Part shown: positions 27,742 to 36,684 of the stretch, piece by piece
Layout: the number at the start of each line of letters is the position of its first letter
Numbering within the stretch: the first letter of the stretch is position 1
Origin: Clostridia bacterium
Lineage (GTDB): Bacteria > Bacillota > DAOUPZ01
Assembly (NCBI GenBank): GCA_030625885.1
Contig: DAOUPZ010000004.1
Location: forward strand, 1-64,000
DNA: 64,000 nucleotides
Direction of reading: 5' to 3'
Notes under the pieces: model-generated
Told to the model about the DNA's origin: nothing
Seen by the model: the letters and a program-made list of their open reading frames with translations, nothing else
Databases searched by the model: none
Position numbers and translations under genes: made by a program

Positions 27742-28542
27742 TTAGCCTAATCGTCCCACTTCATTCACTGCTTTTTCAAGTGTTTCATCCTGTGCTTGAA
27801 TGACTTTCTGATTCGCTTCATAAGAACGCAAACTTGTAATCATCTTTACCATTTCCTCTATAGATTTAACATTGGAAGCTTCTAAAAATCCCTGACGTAT
27901 ATTCCCAGAAAACATGGTTTCTTGAGCTTGCGCATCGTTTTTTATACGTAATAAACCATCACCTATTTTTTCTAATTGGTCTGTATTGCCAACATCTACG
28001 ACGTCCAATTGTCCCACATAGGCGCCATCAGCAAATATTTCTCCATTCGTACTAATCACAGTCTCTTGGGAGTCTTGGGGGATAACAATTACACCGTCTA
28101 CCCCTAGAACTTTATTCCCACGCTTATCGCATAAAAACCCCTCATCATTTATTTTAAAAGCACCATCTCGAGTATAATATCTTTCTGCCTCTGGCGCATC
28201 CGGATTAGGGCTGATTACAAAAAAACCATTCCCATCAACCGCTAAATCTAAAGGATGATCGGTTTCCTTCAAGGAACCTTGCTCAAAGGAGGTATATAAG
28301 CTGCTTGCCTGAACCCCCGTTCCCAATTTACCAATATATGGCTTTTGGCTAATGGGGGAATTCTTTTGCTCATAGGCTGAATCATTAATCCGATGAATAA
28401 GCATTTCAGAAAAACTACGGTTTATCGTAATGTCTTTTTTATAACCCACTGTATCCACATTGGCCAGATTATTCGCTGAAACATTATTTTGCATCATCTC
28501 TGTTGTCATGCCTGATACAGCTGTATATAATCCTCTTATCAA
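27742..28542 (-). CDS. flhO: Flagellar rod protein FlhO (FlgF-like)
   Basis: FlgF/FlgG family rod component of about 266 aa with IRGLYTAVSGM at the start, NNLANVDTVGYKKD, DGNGFFVISP and EASNVKSIEEMVKMITSLRSYE. The start is inferred as TTG at 28542: it begins at the canonical family N-terminus and has AGGGGG 9 nt upstream. No ATG gives a sensible N-terminus. An intrinsic-terminator-like hairpin lies directly before the ribosome-binding site. It heads the run flhO-flhP-flgJ. Confidence 0.9.
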   Translation of the reverse strand: MIRGLYTAVSGMTTEMMQNNVSANNLANVDTVGYKKDITINRSFSEMLIHRINDSAYEQKNSPISQKPYIGKLGTGVQASSLYTSFEQGSLKETDHPLDLAVDGNGFFVISPNPDAPEAERYYTRDGAFKINDEGFLCDKRGNKVLGVDGVIVIPQDSQETVISTNGEIFADGAYVGQLDVVDVGNTDQLEKIGDGLLRIKNDAQAQETMFSGNIRQGFLEASNVKSIEEMVKMITSLRSYEANQKVIQAQDETLEKAVNEVGRLG

Positions 28543-28555
28543 ATCATTCAACCCC

Positions 28556-28581
28556 CTAAAAAAACAGCCGCGGCTGTTTTT
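28556..28581 (-). promoter_or_regulatory. Terminator-like hairpin in the flhO leader
   Basis: On the minus strand AAACAGCC-GC-GGCTGTTTTTTT forms a stem with a T-run that ends just before the AGGGGG ribosome-binding site of flhO. Since mbl has its own terminator at 28784-28818, and no promoter can fit between this hairpin and the start codon, flhO transcripts should pass through it. An attenuator role is possible. Confidence 0.6.
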
Positions 28582-28783
28582 TAATTCACAATGCACAATT
28601 AAAAATTAAAAGACTAAAGAAAATAATAAAAAAATATATATTTTTCCAAGCTGATAACTCAAATTATAGATTTTTTTATCTTTTGTTTCCAACTAACCAA
28701 CTTTCTCCTAATATTAAAACCAATGAAAAACATTTAATGCGTTCTATATTATTATCGTCACAAATACCATTCTTCTTTAGAAA

Positions 28784-28818
28784 AAAATAATACAAAACAG
28801 GTTAGACCTGTTGTGTAT
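28784..28818 (-). terminator. Terminator overlapping the mbl stop
   Basis: Minus-strand ACAACAGGT/ACCTGTTTTGT hairpin followed by ATTATTTTTTT. The TAA stop of mbl lies in the loop. Confidence 0.75.
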
Positions 28819-29836
28819 TATTTGTCAATGAAAAGATACTGCTTTGCAATTTATCTATAAACTCAATAGCTTGTCCGGTTCCTAATGCAACACATGCCAA
28901 TGGATCTTCTGCGACATGTACGGGTATGCCCGTTATTTCGCTGATTAATTGATTAAACCCATTTAGAAGTGCGCCGCCGCCAGTCATAACAATTCCTCTA
29001 TCCATAACATCAGAAGCTAATTCAGGCGGTGTCACTTCTAGCACTTCTTTTACGCCACTGACAATGAGATGAATCGGTTCTGATAAAGCATCATAGGTTT
29101 CCCGGGCACTGATCGTAACATTCTTCGGCAAACCTTTTACCAGATCCCGTCCACGAATCTCTATTGTTTTATTTTCCTCTAATCCTTTTGGATAAGCTGT
29201 CCCAATTTGCATTTTAATCTCTTCAGCCGTTCTTTCACCAATCATTAGGTTATATTCTTTACGGATATATCTAATAATTGCATCGTCAAACTTATCTCCT
29301 GCTATACGAAGTGATTTACTGACGACGATACCCCCTAAAGATAGAACGGCAATATCTGTCGTGCCACCGCCAATATCAATAACCATATTCCCAGCCGGCT
29401 CAGATATCACCAATCCAGCACCTAAAGCTGCCGCCACCGGTTCTTCAATTAAATATGTTTTTTTTGCACCCGCAGCCATAGCTGCTTCTAATACAGCTCT
29501 TTTCTCTACACCTGTAACACCTGAAGGTACACAAACCATGACTCTGGGCCTCATAAATGTTTGCCTGCCGCATACTTTAGAAATAAAGTTTTTCAACATG
29601 GTTTCAGTAATATTATAATCTGCAATGACCCCATCTTTCATGGGACGGATAGCTTTTATCGTCCCTGGCGTACGTCCAATCATCCGGCGTGCTTCAGAAC
29701 CTACCGCCAATACTCTTTTCGTATTCTCTTCGATAGCTACTACTGATGGCTCTTTTAATACAATGCCTTTGCCTTTAATATAAATGTATACATTTGCTGT
29801 TCCCAAATCAATCCCGATATCCAAGGTACCAAACAT
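28802..29836 (-). CDS. mbl: MreB/Mbl rod-shape actin homologue
   Basis: Actin-like cytoskeletal protein of 344 aa that guides cell-wall elongation at the membrane. Phosphate-1 motif [21 protein letters not shown] (begins at residue 7), phosphate-2 [12 protein letters not shown], and the adenosine motif [10 protein letters not shown] are intact. The location between spoIIID and flhO is that of mbl in Bacillus subtilis, so I call it Mbl rather than MreB. No mreC or mreD is adjacent, which supports the paralogue call. Confidence 0.92.
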   Translation of the reverse strand: MFGTLDIGIDLGTANVYIYIKGKGIVLKEPSVVAIEENTKRVLAVGSEARRMIGRTPGTIKAIRPMKDGVIADYNITETMLKNFISKVCGRQTFMRPRVMVCVPSGVTGVEKRAVLEAAMAAGAKKTYLIEEPVAAALGAGLVISEPAGNMVIDIGGGTTDIAVLSLGGIVVSKSLRIAGDKFDDAIIRYIRKEYNLMIGERTAEEIKMQIGTAYPKGLEENKTIEIRGRDLVKGLPKNVTISARETYDALSEPIHLIVSGVKEVLEVTPPELASDVMDRGIVMTGGGALLNGFNQLISEITGIPVHVAEDPLACVALGTGQAIEFIDKLQSSIFSLTNNTQQV

Positions 29837-29958
29837 CCTAATCCCCTTCCCAATCCTTTATAATATAATGCCTTATATGTAAGTATGATTATAACATGCT
29901 AACTATGCTTTGTTCAATTTTTAGCCCTGGATATCCTTTTTTTATACTAATTTTTATA

Positions 29959-30207
29959 CTAATTTTTTTGGTATTTCCTTTTGGTAGCTTCCCCCCCGCG
30001 AAGATGCCGTTCCGCTTTATTACGTTCTAAGACATCTTTAATTTGGGTGGCTAAATTTTTATTTATCTTTGGTAGTCTTTCTGTCAAATCTTTGTGAATC
30101 GTGCTTTTGGAGACCCCAAAAACCTTTGCTGCTTGCCGTACGGTATTATTAGTTTGAGAAATATATTCGCCTACTTCAAGTGCTCTTTTTCTGATATGAT
30201 CTTTCAT
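29959..30207 (-). CDS. spoIIID: Sporulation transcriptional regulator SpoIIID
   Basis: Small mother-cell DNA-binding regulator (82 aa) that acts after sigma-E. A single helix-turn-helix, VRQAAKVFGVSKSTIHKDL (about residues 22-40), is followed by a basic C-terminal tail RHLRGGEATKRKYQKN, as in known SpoIIID. Start at ATG 30207 (MKDHIRKRALEVGEYI) matches the family N-terminus; upstream AAAGGGG is at 11 nt. Position next to mbl and spoIIQ is conserved. Confidence 0.95.
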   Translation of the reverse strand: MKDHIRKRALEVGEYISQTNNTVRQAAKVFGVSKSTIHKDLTERLPKINKNLATQIKDVLERNKAERHLRGGEATKRKYQKN

Positions 30208-30290
30208 AAGATCAGTCGCCCCTTTCCCTCCACAAAAAATACTTAATAATTTATATGTGTGAAGGAAAAGAATCATGCCTTATTTGTATA

Positions 30291-30317
30291 AAAAAAGTGC
30301 CTCTAAGAGACACTTTT
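30291..30317 (-). terminator. Terminator after the spoIIQ-like gene
   Basis: AAAAGTGTCTC/GAGGCACTTTTTTT hairpin on the minus strand, overlapping the stop region of the preceding gene. Confidence 0.85.
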
Positions 30318-31164
30318 AATGACTATTCAAAAACTCACTAGGATCTATTGCCTGCCCTTTTTCATAAACTTCAAAATGCAAGTAACCGTTTTGGGAAATA
30401 GGACTTTTGGCAACTGTTGCAATCTCTTTACCACCATTTACCCATTGTCCCGTCTTTACCTTTATATTTTCACAACAGCTGTAAACAGTGATAATATCAT
30501 GATCATGCTGAATTTCAATCGCCTTTCCAAAGTCATTCGTTTCATAAATTTTGATAATTGCCCCTGGAAGTATTGCTTTAACAGTTGTGCCCTGTATGGA
30601 TTGAATATTTATCCCCGTGTTAAAACGATAGTCTTCATAAATGGGATTCATTCCCCAACCAAATGCGACAACCACTTCTCCGTTAGGAACAGGGGTAATT
30701 GCTTTGACTTGTTTTTCCTTAATAACTGTTGGTTTTGCAGGTTTTGGTTTAACGGGTTCTGGCTTAGCAGGTTCTAACTTAATTGCTTCCTTCGCAACAG
30801 CTTGTTTGGGTACAACTGGCGGCACTTCAGCTGCTTGAGTATAATCCTGTATTGTTTCTTCATCCTTCAAAACAGCCTTTTCTACTTTTATTTCTTCTTT
30901 AACTTCTTGTTTTATTTCTTCTGTTACTGTGTCATTCATATTTTCATTGGTTGTTAGAGGGGTGACCTTCAAATCCGTATTCTTTAGTTCCTTATCAGAA
31001 GGAATGGTAATAACAATTTCCCCGCTATCCATGTCTGTAGGCAGTTTACGTGCCGTAAAAGGCATCCCAAGCATCACTATAAAAATCAATACATAGACCA
31101 TTAAAACGTCATATTTTTTTGCCTGTCTCCAAAAAGAATTAAGTAGACTCAGCTTTTTTCTCAT
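30316..31164 (-). CDS. SpoIIQ-like M23 (LytM) domain protein
   Basis: Membrane-anchored protein of 282 aa with one N-terminal helix (about residues 20-38), an acidic/lysine-rich linker including repeated KPEPVKPKPAKP, and a C-terminal LytM domain. The first metal motif, normally HxxxD, reads FNTGIN (Asn replaces both the His and the Asp), while HFE in GYLHFEV is kept. This suggests loss of endopeptidase activity and a structural role, as for Bacillus subtilis SpoIIQ in the forespore-mother-cell channel. Start ATG 31164 has GAGGTG at 6 nt. Position between spoIIID and spoIID supports the SpoIIQ assignment. Confidence 0.85.
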   Translation of the reverse strand: MRKKLSLLNSFWRQAKKYDVLMVYVLIFIVMLGMPFTARKLPTDMDSGEIVITIPSDKELKNTDLKVTPLTTNENMNDTVTEEIKQEVKEEIKVEKAVLKDEETIQDYTQAAEVPPVVPKQAVAKEAIKLEPAKPEPVKPKPAKPTVIKEKQVKAITPVPNGEVVVAFGWGMNPIYEDYRFNTGINIQSIQGTTVKAILPGAIIKIYETNDFGKAIEIQHDHDIITVYSCCENIKVKTGQWVNGGKEIATVAKSPISQNGYLHFEVYEKGQAIDPSEFLNSH

Positions 31165-31215
31165 TTCCATCACCTCAAGCCATATTCTACCCATTTTTTT
31201 CCTAAGCTATACATA

Positions 31216-31246
31216 AAAAAAACAGTACATGTACTGTTTTTTTCAG
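31216..31246 (-). terminator. Bidirectional hairpin after spoIID
   Basis: AAAAACAGTACATGTACTGTTTTT is a perfect palindrome with T-runs on both strands, about 40 nt downstream of the spoIID stop. Confidence 0.85.
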
Positions 31247-31280
31247 GCAGCAATCAGCAAGCCGAAAAAAATTACGCCCG

Positions 31281-32282
31281 CTAATATGCTTTCTCAACTT
31301 TAACATCTGTATAGTAATGGGTTAAGATTGTTTTATAATCCTTCCCCTCTTTTGCCATCCCATTAGCTCCATACTGACATAATCCAACACCATGACCATA
31401 TCCCTTGGTTGTAAATACAAATGATTCATCTTGCTGTTTAAAAGTAAATTTTGTAGAACGCAAACCTAGCTTAAAACGAAAATCATTTGCAGCGAACACT
31501 TTTTCGCCAACTTTTATATTTTTCACACGTCCCGTTTCTGTCATTTGCTCAATCATAATCGCCTTTTTTCCCTCATCTAACGATAGTGCTGCCAAATCTT
31601 TAGTTTCTTCTTCACTGAGCTCTAATTTTTCCTCTAATTCTTGCATGGTAAACTTATGTTCTTCTGTAAAACGAGAGTAATCATTACAATAACCACATTC
31701 GACCCCTCGCAAATAGGGAATGGTATTAGACCACACATCTTCCGAATTCTCCGTATGACCGCCACACGTAGAATGAAAAACCGGGTCAATTAATTCACCC
31801 TCATATGTCAAAACTTCACCATAGGTTGCTTTAACTGCCTCCGTAATCTTTTGCCAGTATAGATCACCTTCACCCGCTTTCCAACGTGCCCTAGCTGTCT
31901 TTTCTGATATCCAATCCTGACAATGCGTATGATCTGTACAAATATCGGCACCTGGATGCGCATCGCATCCACTACCTCCGATCATACACATTTTCTTGGC
32001 TGCATACGTTCGTGCTGCTATAGCTTGGGATTTTAAAGCTTCTAATTCAAAGGAAGCTGGCATCTCAGCTGCAACAACACCCTCAATATAAGTTTCCAGA
32101 AGCATTTTCTTAATCTTTTTTTCTTCTGTTACATATACTTTTATAACCTGTTCCGGTTCAAGGTTCTCAGGCCGCGGCGTCAACTGTTCTTTTCGCTCAC
32201 ATCCTTTTCCAATGACAGCGGGAATAATAATAATAACCACAAAAAGAATAGTAAAGATTGAGAAAACCAATCGTCGCATCAT
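31281..32282 (-). CDS. spoIID: Stage II sporulation protein D (lytic transglycosylase)
   Basis: Cell-wall transglycosylase needed for engulfment with SpoIIM and SpoIIP. The 333-aa protein has an N-terminal membrane anchor (about 7-26), then YIEGVVAAEMPASFELEALKSQAIAARTYA, whose Glu in AAEMP is the catalytic residue, and the SpoIID core FHSTCGGHTENSEDVW and GYGHGVGLCQYGANGMA. Cysteine-rich MIGGSGCDAHPGADIC is typical of clostridial forms. Start at ATG 32282 with GGAGG 5 nt upstream; TTG one codon earlier is also open. It is divergent from the SIMPL gene. Confidence 0.96.
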   Translation of the reverse strand: MMRRLVFSIFTILFVVIIIIPAVIGKGCERKEQLTPRPENLEPEQVIKVYVTEEKKIKKMLLETYIEGVVAAEMPASFELEALKSQAIAARTYAAKKMCMIGGSGCDAHPGADICTDHTHCQDWISEKTARARWKAGEGDLYWQKITEAVKATYGEVLTYEGELIDPVFHSTCGGHTENSEDVWSNTIPYLRGVECGYCNDYSRFTEEHKFTMQELEEKLELSEEETKDLAALSLDEGKKAIMIEQMTETGRVKNIKVGEKVFAANDFRFKLGLRSTKFTFKQQDESFVFTTKGYGHGVGLCQYGANGMAKEGKDYKTILTHYYTDVKVEKAY

Positions 32283-32416
32283 CAAATCCTCCCTATATAT
32301 AAACTTGTCTATCAGATATATATGAATACCTGAAATTTTTTAGAACCGTGTGTAACATTTTCCAAAGCGATCCGTTTCATATGATAGATAACAAAAACAT
32401 AAAGGAGCTGAAAAAA

Positions 32417-33196
32417 ATGTATTCAAGAAAGAAAGCACTTTCCACATTGTTAGTTTTAACTTTAATTATGGTAAGCTTTGGTTCAACCTTTGCTTTTGCA
32501 GGTCAAGAACCCATGCTCATCACAAGCACAAATGACAGCAATCTGATTCCACCTTCGCAATTAGTTGTATCCGGTCACGGCACTGTAACCAGTATCCCTG
32601 ATCAGGCAATTATTAATTTGGGTACCGTTACAGTAGCCAAAACAGCATTAGAAGCACAACAAGAAAACAATAAGATTATGAATAATTTTAGGCAGAAACT
32701 CAATGCTCTAGGAATTTCCAAAGAAAATATCACCACCAGCAATTTTAACGTATGGCCGGAATATGTCCGTCCAGAACCGTTAGCAAAAGAAGCGGATACT
32801 GAGCCAAAAATCTCTGGCTACCGCTTGAGCAACAACCTTCGGGTAACCGTAAATAATCTTAATCTTGTCGGTAAAGTTATTGATACGGCTATTGGCGAAG
32901 GGATAAACAATATCAATGGTCTTCAATTCACCAAACAAGATACAAGTACTATTAAAAATGAGGTTCTGACACAAGCTGTCCAAGATGCTCAGCGCAAAGC
33001 AAATCTACTAGCCAACCTGTTAAATGTTAAATTAGTAAGGGTACTCAATTTTTCTGAAAACGGCGCAGCCGTTCCCTATAACTATATGGATTACAGGATG
33101 AAAGAAGCCTCCTTTGCTAATGATGTTGCTATTGAACCCGGTCAATTGGAAACTTCCGGATCCGTGCAAATTGTTTATGAGATAGCACCCAAATAA
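32417..33196 (+). CDS. SIMPL (DUF541) domain exported protein
   Basis: A 259-aa secreted or surface protein. It has a signal peptide (about residues 1-27, ending FAFAG), then a DUF541/SIMPL domain with LVVSGHGTVTSIPDQAIINLG, INNINGLQFTKQD and a C-terminal beta strand. Family members occur as periplasmic or outer-membrane proteins of uncertain role, some linked with oxidative stress. Start ATG 32417 has AAAGGAG at 9 nt; longer frames lack a site. It interrupts the murA-spoIID adjacency found in Bacillus and is monocistronic, with a terminator at 33197. Confidence 0.88.
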   Translation: MYSRKKALSTLLVLTLIMVSFGSTFAFAGQEPMLITSTNDSNLIPPSQLVVSGHGTVTSIPDQAIINLGTVTVAKTALEAQQENNKIMNNFRQKLNALGISKENITTSNFNVWPEYVRPEPLAKEADTEPKISGYRLSNNLRVTVNNLNLVGKVIDTAIGEGINNINGLQFTKQDTSTIKNEVLTQAVQDAQRKANLLANLLNVKLVRVLNFSENGAAVPYNYMDYRMKEASFANDVAIEPGQLETSGSVQIVYEIAPK

Positions 33197-33222
33197 AAAA
33201 ACGGCTTTTGCCGTTTTTTTAT
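33197..33222 (+). terminator. Terminator of the SIMPL gene
   Basis: AAAAAACGGC-TTTT-GCCGTTTTTTT immediately after the stop codon; works on either strand. Confidence 0.88.
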
Positions 33223-33302
33223 TTGGGAAATTTTCCCCTGATTGTACAATAAAAAGATGAGTGCTATAATGAATGAATCTTAAATAGAAAAGAAGGGATA
33301 TC

Positions 33303-34235
33303 ATGTTACGCATTCTAGAACTCATCTTTCCACTGTATATTGTCATGTTTGTCGGTTATTATTTCAGACAATCCGGTCATTATACGAATGAAGCCGATAA
33401 ATTTCTGAATTACTTTGCTTATCATTTGCTGTTGCCGGCAACTATTTTTCTTAAAGTTGCACAGCCACAAGAAGGTACATCCACATTAAATAGTCATATT
33501 TTTATCCTTTACATTTTATCGCTGCTCTTAATATCCATTGTAGGGATCATCATACTGGCTGTCCAAAAGAAACAGATTGCCCCTAATATTATCTTTGTTG
33601 TTAATATGCTAAGGGGAAATATTATCTATATGGGCTTTCCTTTAATTCTCTATGGTCTAGGCGAAGAAAGCTTTGCAATTGGTGGTATTCTCGGCGCGCT
33701 TTTTTCTCCCCTTAACATTATCATTGCCACCAGCGTCATTTTGCTTTTCAATAAAAATGAACAAGAAACAACTGGATTTACGAAAATTTTAAAGAAAATT
33801 ATCCGTGATCCTCTCTTTCTTGCGACTGTTTTAGGCATCATCATTGGCAAATTACATATTCCTTTATTTATATTAGATAACGCGTTAGGCCTTTTTGCCA
33901 AAATATCTATGCCACTGTCTTTACTGATCATCGGCGGCAACTTAAAATTAAACTACTTTTATCGCATGAATCTGGATACTTTTCTCATATGTTTGGGAAA
34001 ATTAGTTGTCCTCCCTTTAATTTTCATAGGCTTCTCTTTCATATTCCCGGTAGAGCCTCAATTACTAAAAATCGGTATTCTTCTAAGCGCTATGCCTTCT
34101 GGTGTCTCCAATCTGGTATTAGCTAAACAATATCAGCTGAATGAAAAGGCTGCAGTGGAAGGCATCATTGCCACCACAAACTTATCGCTTATTACCCTTC
34201 CTCTATGGCTCTATGTACTGGAAAATTTTATTTAA
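33303..34235 (+). CDS. AEC (auxin efflux carrier) family transporter
   Basis: A 310-aa membrane protein with about ten helices in two halves. Family features are the N-terminal FPLYIVMFVGYYFRQSG, the inter-half loop, and NLVLAKQYQLNEKAAVEGIIATTNLSLITLPLW near the C-terminus. Bacterial AEC proteins export or import dicarboxylates and related anions; the substrate cannot be read from sequence. ATG follows an AAGAAGGGA site. The gene is alone, with the SIMPL gene upstream and a repeat zone downstream. Confidence 0.9.
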   Translation: MLRILELIFPLYIVMFVGYYFRQSGHYTNEADKFLNYFAYHLLLPATIFLKVAQPQEGTSTLNSHIFILYILSLLLISIVGIIILAVQKKQIAPNIIFVVNMLRGNIIYMGFPLILYGLGEESFAIGGILGALFSPLNIIIATSVILLFNKNEQETTGFTKILKKIIRDPLFLATVLGIIIGKLHIPLFILDNALGLFAKISMPLSLLIIGGNLKLNYFYRMNLDTFLICLGKLVVLPLIFIGFSFIFPVEPQLLKIGILLSAMPSGVSNLVLAKQYQLNEKAAVEGIIATTNLSLITLPLWLYVLENFI

Positions 34236-34290
34236 GAGCAAGAACGGGGACACACCGCTCGTTCCTCACGGAATGTCCCCATTTTTGCAT
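34236..34290. repeat. 55-bp GGGGACA palindrome, copy 3
   Basis: Begins at the stop codon of the AEC transporter (GAGCAAGAACGGGGACA) and ends TGTCCCCATTTTTGCAT. It is followed by the conserved tail module. Confidence 0.8.
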
Positions 34291-34376
34291 ACATTTCTAT
34301 AACTCCTTTTTTAACGATAGTTTAACCATCGCTCAACTATCGTTTAACAATGGTTAAACAACCACTTAACCACTTA
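34291..34376. repeat. Tail module with AACGATAGTT inverted repeats, copy 1
   Basis: About 80 bp nearly identical to 39042-39120 and 48132-48205. It contains AACGATAGTT/AACTATCGTT (10-bp inverted repeat) and AACCAT/ATGGTT. It always follows a copy of the 55-bp palindrome, so the two form one composite repeat. Confidence 0.75.
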
Positions 34377-34399
34377 CCTCTTTTTGCATCCTTTATCTT

Positions 34400-34495
34400 T
34401 TCCTACCTGCTACCTGCTTCTTTTATTATCTTTCAGCGACCAAAGGAAGCGTTCGTTCCTCTTTCAGCGAACGCAGAGAGCGATCTTCCCTCTTA
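34400..34495. repeat. Mosaic repeat zone upstream of the murA 3' end
   Basis: CCTACCTGCTACCTGCTTC words followed by the two TTCAGCGA modules ending GAGAGCGATCTTCCCTC, the same pair and order as at 3582-3645. It reaches the murA stop codon. Confidence 0.65.
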
Positions 34496-34496
34496 T

Positions 34497-35756
34497 TTAT
34501 GAATTTATAAGTTCAATATCCACGCCTACATTTTTCAATTTCTGTTCAATATGATCATAGCCGCGCCGAATATGATAAATATCGTTAATCTCTGTTTCCC
34601 CTTCAGCTAGCAGCCCCGCAATAATCAGTGAAGCCCCCGCCCTTAAATCGGTCGCTTTAACACGGGTACCCGATAATTTATTAGTTCCCTTTATAATAGC
34701 GCTTCGTCCTTCAATGGTGATCATGCTCCCCATTCGTTTAAGTTCTGGAACATGCATAAACCTATTTTCAAAAACTGTTTCTGTTACAATACTTGTTCCT
34801 GCAATCTGTGTTAAAAACACCATCATTTGAGCTTGCATATCAGTAGGAAACCCAGGATAAGGAAGTGTCTTAATATCTACAGGATGCAATTTCCCCTGCC
34901 CAATAACACGAATATTAGAGCCTTCTTCTTTAATTCCAACGCCCGCCTCTTTCAATTTAGCAATCACTGGCTTTAATGTTTCAGGCAATACATTCTCAAT
35001 TAAAACATTCCCTCTTGTAGCTGCTGCGGCCACCATATAAGTTCCCGCTTCAATCCGATCCGGAATCACACGATAATGCGTGCCTTTCAGTTTTTTGACA
35101 CCTTCAATATAAATAGCGCCTGTACCTGCCCCTTCAATTTTTGCACCCATCTTTTTAAGGAAACGAGCCAAATCAACGATTTCAGGCTCTTCCGCACAGT
35201 TTTCTATCAGTGTTTCTCCTTTAGCAAGAACTGCTGCCATCATGATATTTTCTGTCGCTCCCACACTCGGGAAGTCCAAATAAATACGGTTTCCCTTTAG
35301 CCGTTTCGCGCGTGCTTCTACACACCCATGACCAATGACGACTTTAGTACCTAAATTCATAAATCCTTTCAGATGCAAATCAATCGGTCTAGTGCCTATC
35401 GCACATCCACCCGGTAGAGGAATTGTGGCTTTTCCCATACGTCCTAAAAGGGGGCCCATTGTCAAAAATGAAGCCCGCATTTTTCGAACATACTCATATG
35501 GCGCCTCAAAGTTATTTAACAATTGGGCATTGATCCTCAAGCCATCAGTACCAATTTTTTCTATTCTTGCGCCTAGATGACGTAATACTTCACAAATAAT
35601 ATCTACATCATCAAATCCAGGAACTTCTTCCAAAATGGTTTCCCCTTCTTCTGCTAGTAAGCTGGCAGTTAAAATGGGTAGAATAGCATTTTTAGCACCA
35701 CTAATACGAATCGTTCCTTCTAACTTGTTACCGCCTCTAATTAAAATTTTTTCCAA
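34497..35756 (-). CDS. murA: UDP-N-acetylglucosamine 1-carboxyvinyltransferase MurA
   Basis: First committed step of peptidoglycan synthesis. The 419-aa protein begins with [21 protein letters not shown] (substrate-binding Lys and Asn), has the fosfomycin-reactive Cys in [17 protein letters not shown] near residue 117, the catalytic region [13 protein letters not shown] and [15 protein letters not shown]. Located after ywmB as in Bacillus subtilis murAA. It lies 54 bp downstream of ywmB with no terminator, so the two are likely cotranscribed. Confidence 0.97.
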   Translation of the reverse strand: MEKILIRGGNKLEGTIRISGAKNAILPILTASLLAEEGETILEEVPGFDDVDIICEVLRHLGARIEKIGTDGLRINAQLLNNFEAPYEYVRKMRASFLTMGPLLGRMGKATIPLPGGCAIGTRPIDLHLKGFMNLGTKVVIGHGCVEARAKRLKGNRIYLDFPSVGATENIMMAAVLAKGETLIENCAEEPEIVDLARFLKKMGAKIEGAGTGAIYIEGVKKLKGTHYRVIPDRIEAGTYMVAAAATRGNVLIENVLPETLKPVIAKLKEAGVGIKEEGSNIRVIGQGKLHPVDIKTLPYPGFPTDMQAQMMVFLTQIAGTSIVTETVFENRFMHVPELKRMGSMITIEGRSAIIKGTNKLSGTRVKATDLRAGASLIIAGLLAEGETEINDIYHIRRGYDHIEQKLKNVGVDIELINS

Positions 35757-35810
35757 TAAAATCCACCTCTTAAACTATTGTTGTTGCTTTTATTATGCGT
35801 CGTTTAGTGT

Positions 35811-36572
35811 CTAATATTCTGTAGTTATAAGTGGAGAAGCAACCATAACATGGGTTTGTTGGTCATCATTATTAACTCGAAGCGCAATATTCATATTCAT
35901 ACGCTCGTCTCCAAGCTCAATGAAATTTTTCATTTGTTTGGTATATCCTGTCATGCTTACTAGGTTTTCTTCTGCAATCCCTTCAATTTCTTTTGCTTGT
36001 GTAATTTGCCATGCTTTTTGGACACATGATTTCATTTCTTCCATATTTAAACTTTTTGATATGACACCAGAATAAAGCGTACTAATATTTTCTTCACTGC
36101 CAAATTCATTTAATACTTTTTTAATTTTCCCCCGCCAATTATTGTTATTTTTCTGGCCCATTTCCACTGTGTTAATCATTAAGTAAGTTTCTGCAAATTT
36201 TTGTTCTTCTTCATCATAGCCCATAGTTTGGCATGCAACTTCAATAAACGTATTTTTATCTGTTTTTACTTTCGTTCTACCGGAACAAAATCCAGGGTAT
36301 TTTTCAATTTCAATTCCTTCATGTGGCAGCCCTAATGTCTGTACTGCATTGTAAATCACGCCTTGCACCTGTTCTTCCGTTAAAAATGTTTCATTAATCA
36401 TTGCCCAACCATTGTGATTGATTTCCATTAAATCTGCCCCGGTAGCTAAAAATGCGGCCTTAACAGGTGTATCTTCTTGTACATCATCATCCCCAAAACT
36501 AATATCAACCATTTGTACACTTGCTAAAACCACCATAGTGATTACCAATAATTTAAATACTGTTTTTTTCAT
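35811..36572 (-). CDS. ywmB: YwmB family protein
   Basis: A 253-aa exported protein of the YwmB (TATA-box-binding-like fold) family. A signal peptide or anchor occupies about residues 5-22. The remainder has no catalytic motif I can identify. The assignment rests on length, N-terminal signal, the EEQVQGVIYNAVQTLG region and above all position directly before murA, which matches ywmB in Bacilli and many Clostridia. ATG is preceded by AAGGAGGAG. Function is unknown; a link with envelope or sporulation is suggested only by context. Confidence 0.75.
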   Translation of the reverse strand: MKKTVFKLLVITMVVLASVQMVDISFGDDDVQEDTPVKAAFLATGADLMEINHNGWAMINETFLTEEQVQGVIYNAVQTLGLPHEGIEIEKYPGFCSGRTKVKTDKNTFIEVACQTMGYDEEEQKFAETYLMINTVEMGQKNNNNWRGKIKKVLNEFGSEENISTLYSGVISKSLNMEEMKSCVQKAWQITQAKEIEGIAEENLVSMTGYTKQMKNFIELGDERMNMNIALRVNNDDQQTHVMVASPLITTEY

Positions 36573-36651
36573 CTTTTATCTCCTCCTTGTCTCTCTCTAA
36601 AAACAGTATTGACAGTAAAAATGCATTTTAATCAAGGAGAAGATAAAAATG

Positions 36652-36684
36652 TAAAAAAAAAAAGAAAGCTCGAAAGCTTTCTTA
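36652..36684 (-). terminator. Terminator of the dipeptidase gene
   Basis: Minus-strand AAGAAAGCTTTCGAGCTTTCTTTTTTTTTTT: an AGAAAGCT/AGCTTTCT stem with a long T-run overlapping the stop codon region. Confidence 0.85.

Noticed and set aside
30319-30777. A 152-codon plus-strand open frame
   Set aside because: It is antisense to the spoIIQ-like coding region and lacks any start signal.
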